A stretch of DNA of 64,000 nt, taken from NCBI GenBank assembly GCA_022648165.1, contig JALCLX010000003.1:62001-126000 (forward strand), written 5' to 3'. Below the pieces are notes generated by a model. The model saw only the letters and a list, made by a program, of their open reading frames with translations. It was not told the DNA's origin and did no database searches. Shown here in pieces: positions 1 through 7,548 of this stretch. Each line of letters begins with the position of its first letter. Positions within the stretch are counted from its first letter, which is position 1. The DNA is from Ancrocorticia sp. (GTDB lineage: Bacteria; Actinomycetota; Actinomycetes; Actinomycetales; Actinomycetaceae). The position numbers were made by a program, and so were the translations under genes.

Positions 1-1
1 A

Positions 2-2104
2 TGGGCCAAATCAGCTGAAAAGTTGCTGGTGGGTGACCCATCGGTGGGGCTGATCGCTGTGATCTCGGTGGCTTTGGCAAGCGCGTCAGTAGTGTGGCGG
101 CACCGCGGCATGGCGATTGTGGGCGCATATGTGATCGTGATGCTGCTGTATTCTGGGCAGCCGAGTGATATCGCGCGCGGCGTAGCTTTTCTTGGCGGTG
201 TTGCCGTGGGAGAAGCCATGTCCCGCGGGCGCACCTTGAGGAAGACCGAGCATTTCTATCCAACCGGGCACGAGGTGCGTGTTCTCGCGTCCAGCATCGT
301 GGCAATTGTGGCGTTGGGCCCGGTTGTCTCGGCACTATCGCGTGCCAGCATGGGAATCCTTTCGCCCTCGCTCGTTTTAATCGACGACGCGGCTGAGCCA
401 GCGGTTCATCGTCCCTGTTCAGGTGTCGCATTCGGTAAAGCGTGCGGCGATTGGCTGGTATGGGGGTTGCAGGCTCACGAGCGCACTGCGGCGTGGCTGC
501 AGCTGCTTCCGGTGGTCTTACTCATCATGGCGGCATATGCGATGTTCCGGGGCCGCAGAAGCGGAATGTGGGTTTCCACCGTTCTCTTGTTCCGTAATGC
601 GCTGAGCGTCACTCTGGTATTCTCCGCCCATCCTGTAATCCGCCAGCACCGGGGCACAGTGACGGCACTTCAGGTGGAATTGGCCGTGCAGGTAGCGCTT
701 GTTGTGGCCATTAACGTGGGCATTGCGGTGTGGCTGATTCGGGAGCGCAGAGCGTTCACTGTGCGAATGAATACGCGTGGCGCCGCACTTGGCTGGCTTT
801 TGGCACTACTGACCCTCAGTGTTACCGCATGCGCAGTGGCGCTGTTACCAATGGCGCGGCAGGCGAATCATTCTGCAGCCAAAGGATTGTGGCGGGGTTT
901 CGCGCTGAGCCTCCCGCCGGCTGCCCGCTATGCTATCGGAGCGGGAATCCGCACAGTGGAACCTGCCCAACATGTGCTTTACCTGCTGCTTGAGGCTCTC
1001 ATGTGGGCCATGCTCCTCACACTGGCGTACCGTTCTATGTACGCGGGATTGTGGCGCGAAGGCCCAACAGAAAGCCAGATACGCGAACGGCTGCGTATTG
1101 GCGGCGGAACACACATCTCATTCATGGCTACCTGGCCGGGAAATCATCACTGGCAGGATCCCGTTACGGGCGCGATCGTGGCGTATCGTGACGCGGCAGG
1201 CATCGCGCTGACGCTCTCCGAACCATTCGGGGCGCCGCATGCTGACCTTCTGGGGATCGTCACACGCTTTCACCAGTTTGCGGATACGAGGGGGCTGACC
1301 CCCGTATGGTATTCGGTGGATGCGCAGAGATTCACACCGATTGCCCAGAGGCTGGGATGGGAGAGCATCGAGGTCGCGCAAGAGAGCGTGGTTAACGTGC
1401 AAGCCTGGCGTACCGTTGGAAAGGCGTGGCAAGATGTGCGCAGCGCCCTCTCGCGGGCCAAACGCGAGGGTATCTCGGCCACCTGGCTGGCGTGGCGCGA
1501 TATGACGGTAGGGGCGTATGCGGATGTGGTGGCGCTTTCACAGGATTGGGTTTCCGGACATCCACTCCCAGAAATGGGCTTCACACTGGGAGGACTAGAC
1601 GAGCTGCGGGATCCCGACGTCCGGTTGATGGTGGCCACCAACGCATCGGGACGCGTTGTGGGAGTTCTGAGTTGGTTGCCCACGTGGCGTGACGGCCGCA
1701 TTATCGGTTGGACTCTGGACTTCATGCGCCGCAGCCACGATTCCATGCCCGGACTTATCGAATTCCTGATCGCACAGTCCGCGATCACGATGAAGGACGC
1801 GGGCGTCGAGTTTATGTCGTTGAGTGGAGCGCCGTTGGCGGGGCACTCAGAGGACAAAAAAGAACGCAATCAACTGGACGATCTGCTGACATATGTGAGC
1901 GAGACACTGGAGCCCGTGTACGGCTTCCAGTCATTGCACCGCTTCAAGCAGAAGTTCCAGCCGGAGGCACACTCATGGACAATGGTGTTCCCATCGGCTC
2001 TGAACCTTCCCGCAATTGGGCTGGCAGTCACGCGATCCTATTTGCCCAATCTCTCTCCCGTAGCGGCGCTGAACGCTGTCCGTTCATTGGTCAGTTCCCG
2101 CTAA
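2..2104 (+). CDS. MprF-like DUF2156 membrane protein, 5' end outside window
   Basis: About 330 hydrophobic N-terminal residues form many membrane segments, followed by a cytoplasmic DUF2156 domain of the kind found at the C terminus of MprF and LysX (phosphatidylglycerol aminoacyl transferases). The C-terminal part carries family-like stretches such as HISFMATWPGNHHW, LPEMGFTLGG and EFMSLSGAPLAG. The family transfers an amino acid from aminoacyl-tRNA to phosphatidylglycerol, lowering the negative surface charge and giving resistance to cationic peptides; that this protein does so is inferred. The frame is open up to the first base of the window; a TTG at 23 could be read as a start but has no ribosome binding site, so the true start is probably upstream. 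Its last 14 bases overlap the convergent RNase D gene. Confidence 0.72.
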   Translation, partial: WAKSAEKLLVGDPSVGLIAVISVALASASVVWRHRGMAIVGAYVIVMLLYSGQPSDIARGVAFLGGVAVGEAMSRGRTLRKTEHFYPTGHEVRVLASSIVAIVALGPVVSALSRASMGILSPSLVLIDDAAEPAVHRPCSGVAFGKACGDWLVWGLQAHERTAAWLQLLPVVLLIMAAYAMFRGRRSGMWVSTVLLFRNALSVTLVFSAHPVIRQHRGTVTALQVELAVQVALVVAINVGIAVWLIRERRAFTVRMNTRGAALGWLLALLTLSVTACAVALLPMARQANHSAAKGLWRGFALSLPPAARYAIGAGIRTVEPAQHVLYLLLEALMWAMLLTLAYRSMYAGLWREGPTESQIRERLRIGGGTHISFMATWPGNHHWQDPVTGAIVAYRDAAGIALTLSEPFGAPHADLLGIVTRFHQFADTRGLTPVWYSVDAQRFTPIAQRLGWESIEVAQESVVNVQAWRTVGKAWQDVRSALSRAKREGISATWLAWRDMTVGAYADVVALSQDWVSGHPLPEMGFTLGGLDELRDPDVRLMVATNASGRVVGVLSWLPTWRDGRIIGWTLDFMRRSHDSMPGLIEFLIAQSAITMKDAGVEFMSLSGAPLAGHSEDKKERNQLDDLLTYVSETLEPVYGFQSLHRFKQKFQPEAHSWTMVFPSALNLPAIGLAVTRSYLPNLSPVAALNAVRSLVSSR

Positions 2105-3338
2105 CGCCTTGTGCCTGGGCCGCTGCGTTGGGCCGCCGGGCTGCTGCAACAATCCACGGTGCAGTGTTCTCAACTTGCCACGGCCGCGCCCCTAGAGCGG
2201 CCAGCAGTATCGGAATCTCGTCCGCACTGTCCCAGCCGTCCCAGGCCAGCTCTTTTTGAAGAAGAGGCTTGAGAAGGATATCTTGCCGAATACCCAGCTC
2301 GTCCGCGCGCGCAAGTACGGCAGTGCGAACGATCCGCCAGCGTGCAGCCTCTTCAGGATGGCTCTTATCCCACAGCCGCACGTTCGGGAAAGGTTCCTTG
2401 TGGGAGTGAAACACACGTTCGGGAAGCTCATCGTGCTCCATGCTCCACACTGGCGCTATCACGTCCCAAAATTGGGAGACAAAACGCCGGCGGTCCCGCT
2501 TCTGCATAAGGCGTGATGTCACAACATCCTGGCGTGAACGCGGCTTCGCCTTCGCAAGTGATGCCAGAACGCGCGAAGAGATGATGCGCTCGGGAGCAAT
2601 GTCGCGTGCGCGTGCCACGGAATCCCGATAATTCCACAGCGCGCGCAGCATGCCAAGTGCACGCCTGTCACGTATTCCCTCTCGCTGTGCTGCTTTGCGC
2701 CACGGCTGTTCCTTGGGAGGTTTCGGTTCGCGCAGGCGCACCTCTTCGCATTCCTCATGCAACCATTCGAGCCTGCCGGCACGCCTGAGCATCGCAGTGA
2801 GCTCGTCGCGCAAATCAACCAGAAGCTCCACATCCAACGCGGCATATGCGCGCAGTTCAGGCGCAAGGGGGCGCTGTGACCAGTCCGAATTTGAATGTTC
2901 CTTGGCAAGGCCATACCCAAGAACTTCGGCAACCTCTGCCTGCAGGGAGACCCGTGGGAAGCCCAGCAACAGGCCGGCAAGTTCCGTATCGAAGACTTCC
3001 GGCGGATAAAGCCCAAGCTCGTGAAGGCATGGCAAGTCTTGATCCGCGGCGTGCAGAACCCATTCGTCGGAAGCGAGCACGTCTGCAAGCGGGCCAAGTT
3101 GATCTTCGATCCCCACCGGATCGATCAGGAATGTCCCGGCGCCGTTTCTGCGAATTTGAACCAGATAGGCACGTGCGGAGTAGCGGATACCCATCGCCCG
3201 TTCCGTATCCACCGCAAATGGCCCCGTGCCGTGGGCCAGTTTGACGACGGCGGAGCTGATATCGCCGTGTGTGAGGTCCGGGATGCCGTCGCGTGGCACG
3301 TCAAGGCGGGTAACGTCAACTGCTTCTGCGCTGCTCAT
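2091..3338 (-). CDS. rnd: Ribonuclease D-type 3'-5' exonuclease with HRDC domain
   Basis: This is a DEDD-family exonuclease of about 415 residues. The first acidic pair is visible as FAVDTERAMG (D44, E46); the second block is HAADQDLPCLHELG and the third YAALDVELL with the catalytic Tyr and Asp. An HRDC nucleic-acid binding domain follows (GMLRALWNYRDSVARARD and the residues after it). Proteins of this type trim the 3' ends of tRNA and other small RNAs. A longer reading is possible but lies inside the upstream gene; the ATG at 3338 overlaps the DUF3000 stop codon (ATGA), which indicates translational coupling and fixes the start. The C-terminal tail overlaps the convergent membrane protein gene. 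Confidence 0.88.
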   Translation of the reverse strand: MSSAEAVDVTRLDVPRDGIPDLTHGDISSAVVKLAHGTGPFAVDTERAMGIRYSARAYLVQIRRNGAGTFLIDPVGIEDQLGPLADVLASDEWVLHAADQDLPCLHELGLYPPEVFDTELAGLLLGFPRVSLQAEVAEVLGYGLAKEHSNSDWSQRPLAPELRAYAALDVELLVDLRDELTAMLRRAGRLEWLHEECEEVRLREPKPPKEQPWRKAAQREGIRDRRALGMLRALWNYRDSVARARDIAPERIISSRVLASLAKAKPRSRQDVVTSRLMQKRDRRRFVSQFWDVIAPVWSMEHDELPERVFHSHKEPFPNVRLWDKSHPEEAARWRIVRTAVLARADELGIRQDILLKPLLQKELAWDGWDSADEIPILLAALGARPWQVENTAPWIVAAARRPNAAAQAQGVSGN

Positions 3339-3913
3339 GCGGCCTCGAAACGGGGAGGCAACGCCGCAACTCCCACAGGGCCAAGTCCGCAGGCCGCAGC
3401 AGCGAAATCTGCCCACGCAAGAAGATGCGCCGCGACGTCGGGAACGTCAGGAGACCACGACGCACGGATCTCTATTTCAGTGCGCGACGTGGACAGCGTG
3501 AGCCCTCCGAACGTTTCGTTATAGATACGAGTGACCGTACCGGTCAAATTGTGGAAGGGAGCGCCCCTATTGCGGAGTGCTTCGGCTAGCCACGACCAGG
3601 CGACTTCGCCCAGCAGCGGATCGTCCGCCACGTCAGATTCTGCGGGGGCACTGACGAAGGCGACGATGCGAAACTGCCCGTCCCATGCCGGCTGGCCTTC
3701 CGGATCGTACAAGAGGACAAACTTTGCGTTGCCACGGTACGTGTCTGGATCCAGATCGCGCGAATCGTTAACCTCCGCTTGGAGCGCCACGGCCCACGGC
3801 GCGATGCGCTTGGGAGGCGGAATCTGAGTCACGTGGAGCTCCGGCCGGAAGCGATGATCCTTCAGCGAATCTAAAGCGCGAAGAAAATCGCTTGGAGCAT
3901 TGATTTCTGGCAC
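3335..3913 (-). CDS. DUF3000 family protein
   Basis: This is a soluble protein of about 192 residues resembling the DUF3000 family, which is restricted to actinobacteria and has no known function. Conserved-looking stretches are HVTQIPPPKRIAPWAVAL, GQFRIVAFVSAPAESD, GEVAWSWLAEAL and ASWSPDVPDVAAHLLAW. In related genomes it usually sits directly upstream of rnd, as here (ATGA overlap). An upstream ATG would extend the gene into the divergent femX-like gene; the GTG at 3913 is preferred because TACAGT lies exactly six bases before it, as expected for a leaderless transcript, and because the protein then begins at the family-like region. No catalytic residues can be named. Confidence 0.78.
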   Translation of the reverse strand: MPEINAPSDFLRALDSLKDHRFRPELHVTQIPPPKRIAPWAVALQAEVNDSRDLDPDTYRGNAKFVLLYDPEGQPAWDGQFRIVAFVSAPAESDVADDPLLGEVAWSWLAEALRNRGAPFHNLTGTVTRIYNETFGGLTLSTSRTEIEIRASWSPDVPDVAAHLLAWADFAAAACGLGPVGVAALPPRFEAA

Positions 3914-3925
3914 ATCCTTACTGTA
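3914..3925 (-). promoter_or_regulatory. Leaderless -10 element of the DUF3000-rnd operon
   Basis: On the minus strand TACAGT (3925-3920) is followed by six bases and then the GTG at 3913. A TANNNT box at this distance places the transcription start on the start codon. No Shine-Dalgarno is present at a usable distance (AAGGA ends one base before GTG). Confidence 0.55.
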
Positions 3926-3936
3926 GCGGGCGTCGC

Positions 3937-3954
3937 GCCACCATTGAAGGTGGC
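3937..3954. promoter_or_regulatory. Palindrome centred between two divergent leaderless promoters
   Basis: GCCACC-ATTGAA-GGTGGC is a perfect inverted repeat with six-base arms. Its centre is about 30 bases from both divergent start codons (3913 and 3975), so it covers the -35 positions of both putative promoters. A shared operator or activator site is an inference; no regulator is known. Confidence 0.4.
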
Positions 3955-3962
3955 ACGCCGGG

Positions 3963-3974
3963 TAGTCTGAACCC
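3963..3974 (+). promoter_or_regulatory. Leaderless -10 element of the femX-like gene
   Basis: TAGTCT at 3963-3968 is followed by six bases (GAACCC) and the ATG at 3975. No Shine-Dalgarno is visible, so the mRNA probably starts at the ATG. Confidence 0.55.
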
Positions 3975-5015
3975 ATGACAAACACGGCGCTCACGGAAGT
4001 ATCGTCCCATCAGTTTGCTCAGTTGGCACAGAAGGCAGGTGTGGATCTGCCATTGGAGCAGACCGCGGCATGGGATCGCTTCGACGCCGCGGTGCCGGGG
4101 CGCAGCCCGTGGCTCAAACTCGCGTGGCGGGCAGATGGCGAGGTGCGTGCGCTCATTACGCTGGCGAAATTGAAGGGACACGGCTTCACGTACGCGTGGG
4201 CAAAGCACGGCCCCGTATGGGTGGGAGGGAGGCCTTCACCCGCGGAAGAAGCCGAGTTCCGCCGGGATCTGCGCGATCACGTTCATCACAGCGATAGGGT
4301 GCTAGCGTTTGTGCGGCTTCACGCATATTCCGCGGCGCCCGATCTGCACGAGTTGCTGCAATCGATCACCTACGATCAGACGGTGGTGCTGGATCTGACG
4401 CAATCGGAAGACGATCTGTTGGCCCACATGAAGAAACGCGGCCGGCGCGACGTGCGCAAGGCGCTGCGCGACGAATCGTTGGTGGCAGTGGACGAGACCG
4501 ATTCTGCCGCACGCGTATTTCCTGAGCTGTACGCGCTGCTCGTAGAGACCGGCCACAGGGACGATTTCAGCATCGCGCCGGAGAGTATGTACCAACGGAT
4601 GCTCGCCAGCCTTGGGCCAGACCATTGCCGGCTGTACACCGTGCGCCGCGACGGGCGTCCGCTGTGCTGGGGAATTGTCACATTGACGCCCACTCAGGCA
4701 ACCTACTACTACGCAGCCTCGTCTGCTGAGGGGCGCAAAGCTGGGGCACCGGATCTGCTGGTGTGGTCCATGGCGTGTATGCTGCGTGCGCGGGGAGTGC
4801 GCAGCTTCGACATGATGGGTATCGATTCGCCTCGCTCACCCAGCCTGGCCGGGGTGAGGGGCTTCAAGACGAAGTTTACGGAGGAGATCACGGAGGTGCC
4901 TGGAGCTTGGGACATGCCGGTACGGCCATTCTTCTATGCGCTGCTCACGCGCGCCCGCGCGTATACCGCTCAAATGCGGCGTAAGGGCCAGCTTCCGAAA
5001 ACCGCTAAAAAGTGA
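3975..5015 (+). CDS. FemX/FemAB-type peptidoglycan interpeptide bridge aminoacyltransferase
   Basis: The protein has 346 residues with the two GNAT-like domains of the FemABX family. Members add amino acids from aminoacyl-tRNA to the peptide of lipid II, building the interpeptide bridge. Family-like stretches are YAWAKHGPVW and RSPWLKLAWR in the first domain and the segments around KKRGRRDVRKAL, TYYYAASSAEGRK and DMMGIDSPRSPSLAGVRGFKTKF in the second (the last one begins at about residue 275 and is split here only by description). The C terminus is basic. There is no signal peptide, consistent with a cytoplasmic or membrane-peripheral enzyme. The amino acid added cannot be predicted. It is transcribed divergently from DUF3000-rnd and ends one base before the convergent treY stop. 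Confidence 0.82.
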   Translation: MTNTALTEVSSHQFAQLAQKAGVDLPLEQTAAWDRFDAAVPGRSPWLKLAWRADGEVRALITLAKLKGHGFTYAWAKHGPVWVGGRPSPAEEAEFRRDLRDHVHHSDRVLAFVRLHAYSAAPDLHELLQSITYDQTVVLDLTQSEDDLLAHMKKRGRRDVRKALRDESLVAVDETDSAARVFPELYALLVETGHRDDFSIAPESMYQRMLASLGPDHCRLYTVRRDGRPLCWGIVTLTPTQATYYYAASSAEGRKAGAPDLLVWSMACMLRARGVRSFDMMGIDSPRSPSLAGVRGFKTKFTEEITEVPGAWDMPVRPFFYALLTRARAYTAQMRRKGQLPKTAKK

Positions 5016-5016
5016 G

Positions 5017-7548
5017 TCACTGCTCGCGTTGCAGCACGGCGACGGGGAACACATCGAGCAGGCCTGCCAATTCCACCGTACCGCCGTGGACGATGCGGCC
5101 GGTTAAAATATCGCGCCACACACCATCGGGTATAACAAGCGTGTGATAGCCGAAGCCCCCCGTATCTGCGAGTGCGCGGGGTAGGCGTTCGACGACCACG
5201 GCGGCGTCTGGCCGGTTGTTGCACGTTCGCACGAAGGCGTAGGCGTGGCCTGTGGTGACGGGCAGAGGTGCGAAACCGGCGGAGGCGGACGCGAATGTGG
5301 CTGGGCGTTCGCGCCGCAGCCGAAGAATGCGAGAGGTAATCCACAGCTTTTCTTCAGCCAGATTCGCGCGATCCGGAGCGGTTTCACGCGCATCGAGCTC
5401 GTACAACTTCGCTTCCAATGAGGCGAAATCAACCGGGCGGCGATTATCTGGATCCACCAGCGAGTTACGGGTAGTCTCTTCCCCCTGGTACGTGTCGGCA
5501 ACGCCTAGCAGCGTGAGTGCCAGAGCCTTTTGCCCCAACGTGGCCACTCGGCGCGATTCGCTGGTTTTGCGGTAAAAATCTTCCAGCATCCCGTGTACGT
5601 CTGGATTCGCTAATACGGCATGGGCGTAGTCCAAAAGGACGTGCTCTGCCTTGTCATTGACCGCGGTCCACGTGGTCCACGTCTTCTGCTCCCGCGCCGC
5701 CTTAATGAGGTATCTGTGCAGCCTATCGTCTTCTATGGGGCCATTGTCAGTCCAAGTGCCGATGATGGCCTGCCACATGAGGTTCTCAATTTCGCCGTCC
5801 ACCTCGCCCGCGGCGTTCGGGCGCAATATCTCACGCATCGCGGCAACGAGATCGCGCCACTCGTGGGCCCATTCGGTCAGCGTGCCGATGGCCGCACGCG
5901 TGTCTTCGCCGCGCTTCGAATCATGTGTGCTGAGCGTCACCATCGTGACGGGCCACAAACTGGCGGTGCGCTGTACCCAGGCGGTGACGTCGTCGGCCAG
6001 CATCGCGGCCTTCAAAGGATCGGATCCCACTTCATTAGCGCTGGTCAGCGGCGTATAGCGATAGAAAGCTGTGTCCTCAACGCCTTTGGCGAAGGTGGCT
6101 CCACAGGTCTGTTGGAAGCGCACGATAAATTCGGAACGCGCCTCCTCATACGTGCGCCCGGCCGAACCAACCTCACGCCCCAATGCCATGTCAACCACCA
6201 CGCGAAGAGCATCGCGCGCATCGGTGTCAAGGCGCGCAAACGCACGGCGTGCGGCATCTTCAATCGCCTGCTCGGAACTCTGGGCCGGGCGTTCGCGAGG
6301 CACCACGTATGCCCGGTACCGATCCATCTCCACGATCAGTGCCGTCAGCGCTTCGGTGAGCGATCTGCGGGTGTAATCGCGCAGGCGCACGTCCGCATGG
6401 CACACGCTCACCAGCAGGTCCGTGAGCCGTTCCATCTCCGCATGGAGGGTGCTGGCCAATACGAATTCCTTGGATTCCCGTTCGATCGCCCTCAAGGGCA
6501 CAGTGGTGCCGGAGAGTTCCACGTATTGACCGAACAGGCGCGCCACACCGGTTGGGTCGGTGAAGAGTGCGCCGATACGCCAGCTCGCGTCGTACCCCGT
6601 AGTGCCGGAACAGCGCCAATCTTGCGGCAGATCCTCGCCATCGGCCACAATCTTTTCCACTGCGATCCAAGCGCCGCCTGTGGCCCGGTGCAAGCGTGCC
6701 AGGTATTGGCGCGGATCGGCGAGCCCATCGGGATGGTCGATCCGAAAACCGTCGATGTATCCGGAGCGGAAGAGCTCGAGCAGCAAAGCGTGCGATTTTT
6801 GGAATACGTCTTTGCGCTCCACGCGGATGGCCGCCAGAGTGTCCACGTCGAAGAAGCGGCGGTAATTCAATTCTTCTTCCGCCACTTTCCAGTAGGCGAG
6901 GCGGTAAAACTGGCGATCGAGCATTTCGGCCAAGGGAAGAGCCTCGGTTTGTGCACGAATGGGGAAGACATGTGGACCGTAGCGCATAACATACTGCGGA
7001 CCCTCGGATTCGAAGCCGGGTACCACCTGCTGCTCAACCGTAATCTGCCCTTTGGCGACTACTTGCCCGATGCGTCCCGGTAGTACCGGCATCAGCAGGC
7101 CGTCGTGGGTTTCGTTGAGATCGATATCGAACCATCCTGCGAACGGCGAATCCGCGCCTAGGTGCAGCACGGACCACAGTGCCTTATTCAGGTACAGGGG
7201 AGTGGGAACCGCCATGTGATTGGGCACCACGTCCACCACAATGCCCATGCCGCGCGCGTGCGCGGAATCGGCAAGCCTTTCGAAGCCTGTGCGCCCACCC
7301 AATTCCTGGGAGACTTTCGTATGGTCGACGACGTCGTAGCCGTGCCGGGAACCCGGAGCGGCCTGGAGAATCGGAGAACAGTACACGTCCGTAATACCCA
7401 AGCGCTCCAGGTACGGAAGTATTGCGGTGGCGGCGTCGAACGTGAAATCCGGCGTGAACTGCAGGCGATATGTGGAGTTCGGCTGGCGGCGCGTATCGGA
7501 GGGCAAATGCACCACCTGGACCGGAATCCTGCGGGTGTCCACGCTCAT
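5017..7548 (-). CDS. treY: Maltooligosyl trehalose synthase (TreY)
   Basis: This is a GH13 enzyme of 843 residues that isomerises the reducing-end glucose of maltooligosaccharides into a trehalose linkage. The N terminus has the TreY signature STYRLQFTPDFTFD and LPYLERLGITDVYCSPIL. Conserved GH13 regions follow: VDVVPNHMA, then GYIDGFRIDHPDGLADP with the nucleophile Asp, then WIAVEKIVADGEDLP with the acid/base Glu, and a later STHDSKRGEDTR block. The length is slightly above that of many homologues. The ATG overlaps the stop of the upstream debranching enzyme by four bases, so both are one transcript. TreZ, which would release trehalose, is not in this window. Confidence 0.93.
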   Translation of the reverse strand: MSVDTRRIPVQVVHLPSDTRRQPNSTYRLQFTPDFTFDAATAILPYLERLGITDVYCSPILQAAPGSRHGYDVVDHTKVSQELGGRTGFERLADSAHARGMGIVVDVVPNHMAVPTPLYLNKALWSVLHLGADSPFAGWFDIDLNETHDGLLMPVLPGRIGQVVAKGQITVEQQVVPGFESEGPQYVMRYGPHVFPIRAQTEALPLAEMLDRQFYRLAYWKVAEEELNYRRFFDVDTLAAIRVERKDVFQKSHALLLELFRSGYIDGFRIDHPDGLADPRQYLARLHRATGGAWIAVEKIVADGEDLPQDWRCSGTTGYDASWRIGALFTDPTGVARLFGQYVELSGTTVPLRAIERESKEFVLASTLHAEMERLTDLLVSVCHADVRLRDYTRRSLTEALTALIVEMDRYRAYVVPRERPAQSSEQAIEDAARRAFARLDTDARDALRVVVDMALGREVGSAGRTYEEARSEFIVRFQQTCGATFAKGVEDTAFYRYTPLTSANEVGSDPLKAAMLADDVTAWVQRTASLWPVTMVTLSTHDSKRGEDTRAAIGTLTEWAHEWRDLVAAMREILRPNAAGEVDGEIENLMWQAIIGTWTDNGPIEDDRLHRYLIKAAREQKTWTTWTAVNDKAEHVLLDYAHAVLANPDVHGMLEDFYRKTSESRRVATLGQKALALTLLGVADTYQGEETTRNSLVDPDNRRPVDFASLEAKLYELDARETAPDRANLAEEKLWITSRILRLRRERPATFASASAGFAPLPVTTGHAYAFVRTCNNRPDAAVVVERLPRALADTGGFGYHTLVIPDGVWRDILTGRIVHGGTVELAGLLDVFPVAVLQREQ

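Noticed and set aside
5620-7083. Open frame of 487 codons on the strand opposite treY
   Set aside because: It is antisense to an intact GH13 enzyme, has no recognisable domain and arises from GC-rich codon bias.
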